The notes: generated from the letters alone by a model not told the origin. A stretch of 13,198 nt of DNA from Candidatus Aenigmatarchaeota archaeon (GCA_016202865.1 JACQNV010000058.1:1-13198), one strand, 5' to 3'. Shown: positions 6,426-12,541, numbered from the stretch's first letter. Translations and numbers: made by a program.

Positions 6426-6758
6426 TTAAGAACTTCCACCTTCTCGCCTCTTAAGGACTCTAGGTTGATCTTGACCTGCTACATAACCTGGTGCTCTTTT
6501 AAATCCTCTAGGTCGCCCGTTTTCTGCTCTATCAACTGCTTCCAAAGTAGATGTAAAGGATTCGCCCATGTGATGTGCTACATCACTTAAACCTTCAATA
6601 TAACCTATTGCAAAATCGTCCAGATCTACTCCAAGATTTCTAGCACCGCGCGTCTCATAAGCAACACTAACATCACCAATGGTCTTGCGTACTTGAGGAT
6701 CGTCTCTCCAACCGGCACCATGTTTTGTATCCAAATACCTGTCAAGCTTTTGTCCCAT
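6426..6758 (-). CDS. Hypothetical protein, 110 aa, first gene of the TFB cluster
   Basis: Not recognised. It begins MGQKLDRYLDTKHGAGW, has an acidic, helix-prone middle (NLGVDLDDFAIGYIEGLSDVAHHMGESF) and a basic, Gly/Arg-rich tail (RPRGFKRAPGYVAG, VLKRREGGSS) that looks disordered and could bind nucleic acid. No cysteine, no membrane segment. Arg exceeds Lys (about 12 to 5). GGGAG (6768-6772, minus strand) nine bases before the ATG supports the start. The stop is two bases from the tfb start, so the pair is very likely one transcription and translation unit. Its tail composition suggests, without proof, an RNA or DNA contact. Confidence 0.68.
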   Translation of the reverse strand: MGQKLDRYLDTKHGAGWRDDPQVRKTIGDVSVAYETRGARNLGVDLDDFAIGYIEGLSDVAHHMGESFTSTLEAVDRAENGRPRGFKRAPGYVAGQDQPRVLKRREGGSS

Positions 6759-6767
6759 ATTATTTTA

Positions 6768-6830
6768 CTCCCAAATAGTAACTAACTAAACTTTACACAA
6801 TTATATTCACATAACGAGTATATAAAGCTT
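6768..6830 (-). promoter_or_regulatory. Promoter and Shine-Dalgarno of the 110 aa-tfb cluster
   Basis: On the minus strand two TATA candidates precede the 110-residue gene: TTTATATAC at 6818-6826, implying a leader of about 40 bases, and GAATATAAT at about 6801-6809, implying about 22. GGGAG (6768-6772) is the ribosome binding site. The first box is nearly palindromic and could also fire rightward. Confidence 0.45.
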
Positions 6831-6855
6831 TCGGTTAAATTCGACTTTTGCAGTA

Positions 6856-6880
6856 TTACCGGCTACCTTATGCCGTGTAA
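6856..6880 (+). other. Eight-bp hairpin with a single bulge
   Basis: TTACCGGC (6856-6863) pairs with GCCG-T-GTAA (6872-6880), one T bulged, closing an 8-base loop. It lies between the two divergent promoters, upstream of the main aIF5A TATA box, so it would be transcribed only from a further-upstream start such as the GTATATAAAG box near 6818-6827. It could equally be a DNA inverted repeat bound by a regulator. Confidence 0.35.
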
Positions 6881-6910
6881 AGTTATAGAGATACAATTTG
6901 ATGGTGAGCT

Positions 6911-6940
6911 GGTTTAAATATTCAATATTCCTATATAATC
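6911..6940 (+). promoter_or_regulatory. Promoter of the aIF5A gene (two TATA candidates)
   Basis: GGTTTAAATA (6911-6920) and CTATATAATC (6931-6940) are both good TATA boxes. Starts about 25 bases downstream of each would be near 6941 and 6960, leaving a leader of roughly 95-115 bases before the ATG at 7057, much longer than other leaders in this window. Confidence 0.5.
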
Positions 6941-6971
6941 TAATATTTGTTCTCGTTGGTGAGTGTGTAAA

Positions 6972-7055
6972 CCCTTCTTTTGGGATCTCAACACTTTCTT
7001 CGGGAAAGGGAAGGTCGAAGTTGACAACAGTCAACTTCCAACTTTCAAGGGCTGA
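6972..7055 (+). promoter_or_regulatory. Structured 5' leader of aIF5A (repeat copy 2 plus 9-bp hairpin)
   Basis: The leader contains CTTTC/GAAAG with a TTCGG loop (6994-7008) and a perfect 9-bp hairpin GAAGTTGAC/GTCAACTTC with an AACA loop (7017-7038). GAAAG at 7004-7008 can instead pair with CTTTC at 7042-7046, enclosing the 9-bp hairpin, so two mutually exclusive folds exist. CCTTC (6973-6977) can also pair with GAAGG (7010-7014). The leader ends AAGGGCTGA directly before the T and ATG; GGG may act as a weak Shine-Dalgarno that the alternative fold could expose or hide. This resembles a cis-regulatory RNA, but no known riboswitch class was recognised. Confidence 0.5.
6984..7008 (+). repeat. 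Dispersed 25-nt motif, copy 2
   Basis: Matches 40-64 at 23 of 25 positions. Here AAGGGCTGA follows after a 38-nt insertion (7009-7046) containing the 9-bp hairpin, whereas in copy 1 it follows immediately. The insertion length is not a multiple of three, so the shared blocks are not conserved as one reading frame, which favours an RNA or DNA element. Confidence 0.75.
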
Positions 7056-7056
7056 T

Positions 7057-7440
7057 ATGGCAGAAAAAATAGTCAGTTTGAAGGAAATCAAGGTTGGAAG
7101 TTATGTAATGGTTGATGGCGAGCCATGCAAGGCTACTAAAGTCGAGCTTTCAAAGCCAGGAAAGCATGGATCTGCTAAAGCTAGAGTTGAAGCTGTTGGG
7201 CTTTTTGATGATAAGAAGAGATCAATACTAAAACCGGCAGACACAGATGTTGGAGCCCCAATAATAGAAAAAAAGGGCGGCCAGATTATTTCTGTTTCAG
7301 GAAATGTTGCCCAGATAATGGATTTGACAGATTACTCAACTTTTGATATTACAATACCAGACGACCTAAAAACAAAAATCTTACCTGGCGCAGAAATTGT
7401 TTATTGGAAATTTGAAGATAGGGTTTTGTTAAAGGGCTAG
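7057..7440 (+). CDS. eif5a: Translation initiation factor aIF5A (hypusine-containing)
   Basis: The archaeal homologue of eIF5A/EF-P, which binds stalled ribosomes and promotes peptide-bond formation at difficult sequences. The 127-residue protein has the N-terminal SH3-like domain with the modification loop SKPGKHGSAKAR; K36, between G35 and H37, is the expected hypusine lysine. The C-terminal half (about 70-127) is an OB fold (QIISVSGNVAQIMDLTDYSTFDITIP). The ATG at 7057 is preferred: an open frame runs 53 codons further upstream, but that extension is hydrophobic, unlike the family, and covers the promoter and leader. The modifying enzyme deoxyhypusine synthase is encoded about 2 kb away on the other strand. 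Expression may be controlled by the structured leader. Confidence 0.95.
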   Translation: MAEKIVSLKEIKVGSYVMVDGEPCKATKVELSKPGKHGSAKARVEAVGLFDDKKRSILKPADTDVGAPIIEKKGGQIISVSGNVAQIMDLTDYSTFDITIPDDLKTKILPGAEIVYWKFEDRVLLKG

Positions 7441-7461
7441 TTTCGATGGTATCATATAGAA

Positions 7462-8217
7462 CTATTTTCTTGCCTTGAAAATTATTGTCGGGCCTATCAT
7501 TTCAATTAGTTTTTTTGGATAGATTTTCTTCCAGTACCCCTTCCTCCAAGCGTTTTCTGATTTTCTATCAAAGGGTTCTATAATATTTTCTATTGAAAAT
7601 CCAGCCTTTAGAAGACTTCCAAATATTTCACTAACTTTTCTTCTATAAGCCACGAAAGTGTGTTTAGAACCGTCTGGCCAGGTTTCTATTTCCTTAATTT
7701 TTTCTGATTTATTATAGTTTTTGTCAACTCTAAATGTCACGGTAGATATGCTAGAGTAGAAAGGGTGTTCAAAGCTAAATGCAAATAATCCTCCTTTCCT
7801 AAGAACCCTGAATATTTCTTTGAAACATCTTGTCAAATCTGGGATATATTGTAACGCAAAGGCTGAAAACACAATATCGTAATAGTTTGACCTAAAACCT
7901 CCAAGTGACTGAATATCGTGCTTTTGAAATTTTACTGAAACCTTATTCTTTTTTGCCAGATCTTCCGCGTGTTTAAGTTGGTCGCTTGACAGATCCAAAC
8001 CAGTACACTTCGCCCCTTGTTTGGCAAAAGCAATTGAACACTGCCCGCCGCCACAACCTATTTCTAAAATTCTTTTTCCTTTAACATTCCCCAACATCCT
8101 ATATTTATTTTCATTTGGTGCATATGGTCCATAGTGAGCAGACTTGGTTTCTATTTGAGAACTTTCTTGATAACTCTTTGATGCCTCATTCCACCACTTT
8201 TCAATTTCTTTTGTCAT
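7462..8217 (-). CDS. SAM-dependent class I methyltransferase
   Basis: A 251-residue Methyltransf_11/25-type enzyme. Motif I is LEIGCGGGQCS (51-61), the ribose-binding acid is D75 (TGLDLS), motif IV is VFSAFALQYIPD (116-127) and the following helix-strand gives RVLRKGGLFAFSFEHP (137-152). An N-terminal WWNEASKSYQ start is common in small-molecule methyltransferases of this group. The substrate is unknown. After the Rossmann core there is a variable, basic substrate region (about 155-251) with aromatic residues. It follows malic enzyme on the same strand after a 50-base gap in which GACATAAAACA (minus strand, centred near 8235-8240) could be its own TATA box. It converges tail-to-tail with aIF5A across 21 bases. 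Confidence 0.85.
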   Translation of the reverse strand: MTKEIEKWWNEASKSYQESSQIETKSAHYGPYAPNENKYRMLGNVKGKRILEIGCGGGQCSIAFAKQGAKCTGLDLSSDQLKHAEDLAKKNKVSVKFQKHDIQSLGGFRSNYYDIVFSAFALQYIPDLTRCFKEIFRVLRKGGLFAFSFEHPFYSSISTVTFRVDKNYNKSEKIKEIETWPDGSKHTFVAYRRKVSEIFGSLLKAGFSIENIIEPFDRKSENAWRKGYWKKIYPKKLIEMIGPTIIFKARK

Positions 8218-8267
8218 ATTATTATATTGTTTTATGTCTTATCAGGCCTCTCATTAAGTTTGTATAA

Positions 8268-9455
8268 TCAATCCTTCCTCACAAAACCGCCTTCTATTGC
8301 GGCTTTTTTCACTGCTTCGGCAACTACTTTTGTCGCTCCTTTATCTAAAGGTGATGGCAAGATATTTTCAATTCCTGGATTCTTTACATAATCAGCCAGA
8401 GCATGGAATGCTGCTGCTTTCATCTCTGGAGTTATCTTTGTTGCTTTTGCATCCAGAGCGCCTCTAAAAACTCCTGGGAAGGCAAGAACATTGTTTATTT
8501 GATTTGGATAATCTGATCGGCCTGTTCCCACAATTAGCGCGCCCGCTTTCTTTGCAATAACAGGATCAATCTCTGGGACTGGGTTGGCCATCGCAAATAC
8601 TATAGGGTCTTTGTTCATCGATTTTACCATCGCCTCTGTTAGCAATCCTGCTTTTGACACTCCAATAAAAACATCTGCCCCAACCAAGGCGTCTGCCAGT
8701 GAACCCTTTCTATTTTCCTTGTTTGTGGAGCTGGCTAGCCAGCCTTTGTAAAAATCTAAACTGTCTCTCCCTCTGTAAATTATCCCTTTGCTGTCAACTG
8801 TGATCACATCCTTAACCGGACTACAAAGCTTCTCTGCGATGTTAAAACACATCAGCATCTTTGTGACAGCTGTTCCAGCCGCGCCAGCACCAGAAACAAC
8901 AACCTTCAAATCTGTAATCTCTTTTTCAGAAGCCCTGCACGCATTTATCAAGGCTGCTGCCACAACAATAGCTGTCCCATGTTGGTCATCGTGAAATACG
9001 GGTATCCCTATTTCTTGTAAAGCCTCTTCTACTTCAAAACATCTTGGAGCTTGTATATCTTCCAAGTTTATTCCGCCAAAACTTGGTGCGATGTTTTTTA
9101 CTGTTTCTATTATTTTATGTGTTTCTTGTGTGTCCAAAATTATTGGTATGGAGTCTATACCAGCTAGTTCATTAAATAATAAAGCCTTTCCTTCCATTAC
9201 AGGCAAACCAGCAAGAGCGCCTATATTCCCTAAACCCAAAACAGCTGACCCATCAGAAACAACTGCAACACTATTTCCTTTTCCAGTGTACTCGTAAACT
9301 TTACTTTTGTCTTTTGCTATTTCTTTGCATGGCTCTGCGACACCAGGCGTATATGCGAGCCTTAGGCTTTCCTTGTCTATAGGCACTTTTGATTTTATAG
9401 ACAATTTCCCTTTCAACTTTCTGTGCAATTCCAATGCTTCTTCTTGTGGGGTCAT
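8268..9455 (-). CDS. NAD(P)-dependent malic enzyme (oxaloacetate-decarboxylating)
   Basis: Converts L-malate to pyruvate and CO2 with reduction of NAD(P). The 395-residue protein has the malic enzyme motifs: catalytic Tyr35 in LAYTPGVAEPC, catalytic Lys90 in VMEGKALLF, metal ligands in GGINLEDIQAPRCFE (E132, D133) and FHDDQHGTA (155-161), the Rossmann GAGAAGT (189-195), and ANPVPE plus GTGRSDYPNQINNVLAFPG near the end. It matches the shorter bacterial/archaeal type without the phosphotransacetylase extension of MaeB-like proteins. The ATG at 9455 lies one base after the deoxyhypusine synthase stop (TGA T ATG) and is preferred to a TTG at 9482 inside that gene. Cofactor preference cannot be read from the sequence. 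No other central carbon genes are adjacent. Confidence 0.94.
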   Translation of the reverse strand: MTPQEEALELHRKLKGKLSIKSKVPIDKESLRLAYTPGVAEPCKEIAKDKSKVYEYTGKGNSVAVVSDGSAVLGLGNIGALAGLPVMEGKALLFNELAGIDSIPIILDTQETHKIIETVKNIAPSFGGINLEDIQAPRCFEVEEALQEIGIPVFHDDQHGTAIVVAAALINACRASEKEITDLKVVVSGAGAAGTAVTKMLMCFNIAEKLCSPVKDVITVDSKGIIYRGRDSLDFYKGWLASSTNKENRKGSLADALVGADVFIGVSKAGLLTEAMVKSMNKDPIVFAMANPVPEIDPVIAKKAGALIVGTGRSDYPNQINNVLAFPGVFRGALDAKATKITPEMKAAAFHALADYVKNPGIENILPSPLDKGATKVVAEAVKKAAIEGGFVRKD

Positions 9456-9456
9456 A

Positions 9457-10443
9457 TCAATCAACAAAAGCTCCTGCGACAATCAACGGGAATAAAATTG
9501 TTGCGTCGCCCACGACCTTCACTGTGTCGGCCCCACCGGCTATTTTTCCCCAAGACTTGGCTTCTTCTGGTTCTGCTCCTGAATCAGAACCGTCATACTC
9601 AGATGATGTGTTTACATATACTGCGTATTTCGCGCCTTCCCTAAACATGTTTGCATTGCAGATTGTGTGCTTGACAACACTGGAACCAAGAACTATCATT
9701 CCTGTTTCATTCGGTTCCATAACAAGCTCTATTAACTTGTGGTGATCTTGAGCCATATCAACTTTCAGCTCTTGCTTCTTGTCAAAATTGAAGAAGTAAA
9801 CATTGTCACCAATTGCGCCGTCCATTAAGGCTGGGCAAAAAACCGGGATTTTGTTTTTGTGAGCCCAGTAGTAGATCGATTGTTTGTTGTCGATTCTCTG
9901 GCCAAACAAGTCTATTATTTCTGAAGGTGTAATTATTTTTCCTGTCTTTCTCTGTTTGTCTAAGAGTTCTTTCAAAATTGGCTGAAAAAAGTTCTCAAAG
10001 GCAATATACCTGTCATTTGGTACGAATATATTTCCTGTTCGGTTAATTCCTTTTTCTCTTAGTTTTGCTCCATCTGCCCTGAAATCTCCAAGGATAAATG
10101 GCTTCATTGTTTTGATTATATCTTCTTCTACACCGCCTGCTGTTGTAACCAGAACATCTACTAATTTGTTTTGAACAAGATATCGAATCACATCCCTCAA
10201 ACCAGAGCTGACCATGTTGGATGTGTAGCCAAAGAAAATCTTAACTTTCTCTCTTCTCATTTTTCTAATGATTTCAATTGCTTTGTGAAGATTGGATGCT
10301 TGAAAACCGGTGGCTCTATAACTCTCGATAATTTTTTTAGCATCTACACCATTGGAAAAATTATAGCCGCCTATTTCCACTCCTTTGATGTTTTCTGAAT
10401 CTTTGAATATGCTCTCTTTTGCGTCTTTTATTGTTTTTTTCAT
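9457..10443 (-). CDS. dys: Deoxyhypusine synthase
   Basis: Transfers the aminobutyl group of spermidine to the aIF5A lysine, using NAD, to form deoxyhypusine. The 328-residue protein shows GYTSNMVSSGLRDVIRYL (NAD site), VTTAGGVEEDIIK, CPALMDGAIGDN and the C-terminal active-site segment NTSSEYDGSDSGAEPEEAK followed by SWGKI, where the Lys near residue 300 is the covalent-intermediate lysine. The target protein aIF5A is encoded about 2 kb away. ATG at 10443 is preferred over an in-frame ATG at 10479 because ATATATAAGC (10461-10470, minus strand) is positioned for a leaderless start there. The stop overlaps nothing but is one base from the malic enzyme ATG, so the two form an operon despite unrelated functions. 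Confidence 0.95.
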   Translation of the reverse strand: MKKTIKDAKESIFKDSENIKGVEIGGYNFSNGVDAKKIIESYRATGFQASNLHKAIEIIRKMRREKVKIFFGYTSNMVSSGLRDVIRYLVQNKLVDVLVTTAGGVEEDIIKTMKPFILGDFRADGAKLREKGINRTGNIFVPNDRYIAFENFFQPILKELLDKQRKTGKIITPSEIIDLFGQRIDNKQSIYYWAHKNKIPVFCPALMDGAIGDNVYFFNFDKKQELKVDMAQDHHKLIELVMEPNETGMIVLGSSVVKHTICNANMFREGAKYAVYVNTSSEYDGSDSGAEPEEAKSWGKIAGGADTVKVVGDATILFPLIVAGAFVD

Positions 10444-10460
10444 ACTGTATGTATTAATTT

Positions 10461-10470
10461 GCTTATATAT
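10461..10470 (-). promoter_or_regulatory. TATA box of the deoxyhypusine synthase operon
   Basis: ATATATAAGC on the minus strand is centred about 23 bases before the ATG at 10443, implying a leaderless mRNA and supporting that start over the in-frame ATG at 10479. Confidence 0.5.
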
Positions 10471-10491
10471 TAAATTCAAAGCTGAAAAAAA

Positions 10492-10540
10492 CGAAAAGTA
10501 TTTAAGGCTTATGCACTATTAATAAACAACTTTGGAGGTG
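10492..10540 (+). promoter_or_regulatory. Promoter and Shine-Dalgarno of the acidic microprotein gene
   Basis: A purine-rich BRE-like CGAAAA (10492-10497) is followed by TATTTAAGG (10499-10507), a strong TATA box. The predicted start near 10528 leaves a leader of about 16 bases containing GGAGGTG (10534-10540), the best Shine-Dalgarno in the window, five bases (from GGAGG) before the ATG. Confidence 0.6.
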
Positions 10541-10543
10541 CCT

Positions 10544-10618
10544 ATGTTTCCGAAAATTTGGGACGATGAAGAAGAAGAGGACACGGACGGAGATGGAGAA
10601 GAAAGTGACGATGAGTAG
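10544..10618 (+). CDS. Acidic 24-residue microprotein
   Basis: Not recognised. The frame runs from ATG to TAG and encodes 24 residues: a short MFPKIWDD head and a tail of almost only Asp, Glu and Gly (EEEEDTDGDGEESDDE). It contains one tryptophan, one lysine and no arginine, so it is extremely acidic and probably disordered. Evidence that it is real is its signals rather than its length: BRE and TATA box at archaeal spacing, a GGAGGTG ribosome binding site, a stop soon after, and a T-rich terminator 20 bases downstream. It is divergent from deoxyhypusine synthase and precedes the DUF1624 gene. It could be a regulator or a partner for a basic protein. A chance ORF is possible but the start signals make it unlikely. 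Confidence 0.6.
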   Translation: MFPKIWDDEEEEDTDGDGEESDDE

Positions 10619-10637
10619 TCAATAACTCTTTATTCCG

Positions 10638-10655
10638 TTTTTTTCATTTTGTTTT
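10638..10655 (+). terminator. T-rich archaeal terminator after the microprotein
   Basis: TTTTTTT at 10638-10644 followed by TTTT at 10647-10650 and 10652-10655 lies 20 bases after the microprotein stop, matching the oligo-T terminators of archaeal RNA polymerase. No hairpin is needed or seen. It separates the microprotein transcript from the next promoter. Confidence 0.55.
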
Positions 10656-10658
10656 GTC

Positions 10659-10670
10659 TATTTATAATAA
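10659..10670 (+). promoter_or_regulatory. TATA box of the DUF1624-DRG-HAD operon
   Basis: CTATTTATAATA is centred about 22 bases before the ATG at 10686, directly after the T-rich terminator. This implies an independent, leaderless or nearly leaderless transcript for the downstream three-gene operon. Confidence 0.45.
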
Positions 10671-10685
10671 AAACCAATTATTAGC

Positions 10686-11414
10686 ATGGTTTATATAACC
10701 CGCTTTTGGGAATTAGATTTTCTGCGCGGCATAGCTATAGTGATGATGGCTGTTTTTCACCTGATTTTTGATTTATATTATTTTGGCGGCTATTCTATCA
10801 ATGTAAACTCTGGTTTCTGGTTGATTTTTGCTAGAGCCACAGCGTTTATTTTTTTGTTTTTGATTGGGATTTGCCTGTCTATAAGTTACTCAAAAAGACC
10901 TGATAGAATTTGGCTAAAAAACTTGAGAAGGGGGTTAAAGGTATTTGGGTTTGGATTGATTATTACTGCAGTAACTTTCCTAGCTTTTGGTGGTGGATTT
11001 ATAATATTTGGCGTTCTCCATTTTATTGGAGTATCTGTAATTTTATCTTCTGTGTTTTTGAGATTCAATAAACTAAACCTTTTATTTGCCTTGGTTTTCT
11101 TTTTATTTGGTTTTTACATCCAAAACTTTATCTTTGATTTTCCATGGCTTCTGTGGTTGGGTTTACAACCCGCTGGATTTTACACATTCGATTACTTTCC
11201 GCTTTTCCCATGGTTTGGTGTGATCTTGTTGGGGATATTTTTTGGGGGTATATTTTACAAAAATGGCAGTAGGTTGTTTAAAATAGGGGGGTTAACGCCT
11301 AGTAGCCCGATAAAATCATTTAATTTTCTCGGAAAGCATTCCCTAGTTGCATATTTACTACATCAACCAATAATAGTCTTAATATTGTATCTTTTGGGTT
11401 TGATACATTTCTAA
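10686..11414 (+). CDS. DUF1624/HGSNAT-like multipass membrane acyltransferase homologue
   Basis: A 242-residue integral membrane protein of the heparan-alpha-glucosaminide N-acetyltransferase catalytic-domain (DUF1624) family. The N terminus RFWELDFLRGIAIVMMAVFH (6-25) carries the conserved D-x-x-RG and H25; GVLHFIGV (109-116), FPWFGVILLG (174-183) and GKHSLVAYLLHQP (216-228) are the other family blocks. Hydrophobicity suggests six or seven membrane segments, at about 13-32, 43-68, 86-104, 107-125, 130-150, 173-191 and 219-240. Human HGSNAT uses a transmembrane His to move acetyl groups; the archaeal function is unknown. A 1-base gap (TAA T ATG) joins it to the DRG gene, so co-expression is likely. 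The acyltransferase role is inferred from the family only. Confidence 0.82.
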   Translation: MVYITRFWELDFLRGIAIVMMAVFHLIFDLYYFGGYSINVNSGFWLIFARATAFIFLFLIGICLSISYSKRPDRIWLKNLRRGLKVFGFGLIITAVTFLAFGGGFIIFGVLHFIGVSVILSSVFLRFNKLNLLFALVFFLFGFYIQNFIFDFPWLLWLGLQPAGFYTFDYFPLFPWFGVILLGIFFGGIFYKNGSRLFKIGGLTPSSPIKSFNFLGKHSLVAYLLHQPIIVLILYLLGLIHF

Positions 11415-11415
11415 T

Positions 11416-12540
11416 ATGGCAGAAACAGATAAGAAAAACCAGCCTTTAGAGGGCGTCGATTTGGAAATAAAAGAGATAGAGGAAGAGATCGCTAATACAA
11501 AATACAATAAACACACACAATTCCATATTGGTAAGCTTAAAGCTAAATTGGCTTCACTGAAGGAGAAACAGGAAAAGTCTAAAAGTGGTGGAGCGCATGG
11601 GTATGGTTATGGTCTCAAAAAAACAGGTGATGCTACCATATTGATGGTTGGTTTCCCCTCTGTTGGTAAAAGCACACTACTAAACGCCTTAACCAAAGCA
11701 ACATCAAAAGTTGGGGCTTATGATTTTACTACAATTGATGTTGTTCCAGGAACACTGGAATACAACGGGGCACATATACAGGTCCTAGATTTACCGGGTC
11801 TAATTGAGGGGGCCAGCTCAGGTGCTGGTAGAGGTAAGGAGGTTTTGGCTGTTGCAAGGAATGCAGACTTGGTATTGCTTGTTGCAACTGCCCAGAAAGC
11901 AGAGAAGGAAGTTGAAATAATTAAGAACGAATTATATAATGCGAATTTTAGGTTAGATCTCAAGCCGCCAGACATTAAAATAAATAAAAAGTCAATAGGC
12001 GGCTTATCGGTTAGCGTTCCAACCAAGGCGAAGAAAATAAACAGTCGACTTGTGCAGGAGATTTTGAGGGAGTTTGGTACTCATAATGCAGATGTAATTG
12101 TTAGAGAAGATGTTGATATAGACAGGTTTATTGATGGTGTGAAAGGCAATAGGGTTTATGTGCCTTCTTTAGTTATAGTAAATAAGATTGACTTTGTTGG
12201 ACCAGAAAGGCAGGTAGAACTGCAGAAAACATTTTCAGGATCGGCTTTAGTTTCTGCGCATCTAGGCAACGGCATAGAAAATTTAAAATCGGTTATCTGG
12301 AATAGGTTGGGGTTAATCAGAATTTATTTGAAGAGAATTGGCAAAGATCCTGATATGGAAGAACCTCTAATCTTATCAAAAAGTTCTACTGTGGCTGATG
12401 TTGCTAGAAAGATTCATAGAAACTGGGAAGGTGGGTTAAAATATGCCAGAATTTGGGGTGCTTCAGCAAAATTTGAAGGCCAGTCTTTGGGCGCAGACCA
12501 CAAACTAAAGGATAAAGATATAGTGGAATTACATTTGTGA
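11416..12540 (+). CDS. drg: DRG-type GTPase (Obg/HflX superfamily, TGS domain)
   Basis: The archaeal relative of eukaryotic DRG1/DRG2 (Rbg), GTPases associated with ribosomes and translation. The 374-residue protein has an N-terminal helical region (about 16-55, IEEEIANTKYNKHTQFHIGKL split over this range), a G domain and a C-terminal TGS domain (about 300-374, ending VELHL). G1 is GFPSVGKST (79-87), G3 is DLPGL (125-129), G4 is NKID (256-259), and SA of G5 lies near 271-275. The GYGYGLKKTGDATILMVG lead-in and AYDFTTIDVVPG switch region are DRG-typical. Length matches archaeal DRG proteins. It is joined by one base to both neighbours. A bacterial Obg is excluded by the TGS domain and the DRG N terminus. 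Confidence 0.94.
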   Translation: MAETDKKNQPLEGVDLEIKEIEEEIANTKYNKHTQFHIGKLKAKLASLKEKQEKSKSGGAHGYGYGLKKTGDATILMVGFPSVGKSTLLNALTKATSKVGAYDFTTIDVVPGTLEYNGAHIQVLDLPGLIEGASSGAGRGKEVLAVARNADLVLLVATAQKAEKEVEIIKNELYNANFRLDLKPPDIKINKKSIGGLSVSVPTKAKKINSRLVQEILREFGTHNADVIVREDVDIDRFIDGVKGNRVYVPSLVIVNKIDFVGPERQVELQKTFSGSALVSAHLGNGIENLKSVIWNRLGLIRIYLKRIGKDPDMEEPLILSKSSTVADVARKIHRNWEGGLKYARIWGASAKFEGQSLGADHKLKDKDIVELHL

Positions 12541-12541
12541 T

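Larger units (their letters stand above)
6759..7056. other. 298-nt divergent intergenic region, tfb cluster/aIF5A
   Basis: The largest gap in the window. From left to right it holds the tfb-cluster promoter (6768-6830), an isolated hairpin at 6856-6880, the aIF5A TATA boxes at 6911-6920 and 6931-6940, and the structured aIF5A leader to 7056. No convincing coding sequence lies in it; an open frame running from 6898 into aIF5A is judged to be non-coding upstream sequence. Confidence 0.7.

Noticed and set aside
6963..7055. A 30-codon upstream ORF starting at GTG and ending TGA just before the aIF5A ATG
   Set aside because: The only ribosome-binding-like bases abut the GTG, and the frame is not preserved between the two repeat copies because the insertion is 38 bases. 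A structured RNA explains the region better.
6898..7056. N-terminal extension of aIF5A by 53 codons
   Set aside because: The extension is hydrophobic, not found in the aIF5A family, and overlaps the TATA boxes and structured leader. The ATG at 7057 gives the family's normal length.
9456..9482. TTG start for malic enzyme nine codons upstream
   Set aside because: It lies inside deoxyhypusine synthase. The ATG at 9455 directly follows that gene's stop in the same stop-T-ATG geometry used elsewhere here.
8788..9745. Several plus-strand open frames opposite malic enzyme and deoxyhypusine synthase
   Set aside because: They are antisense shadows of two well-conserved enzymes, have no family features and no promoter or ribosome binding site.
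10444..10479. Upstream in-frame ATG for deoxyhypusine synthase
   Set aside because: A TATA box overlies this stretch and points to a leaderless start at 10443.
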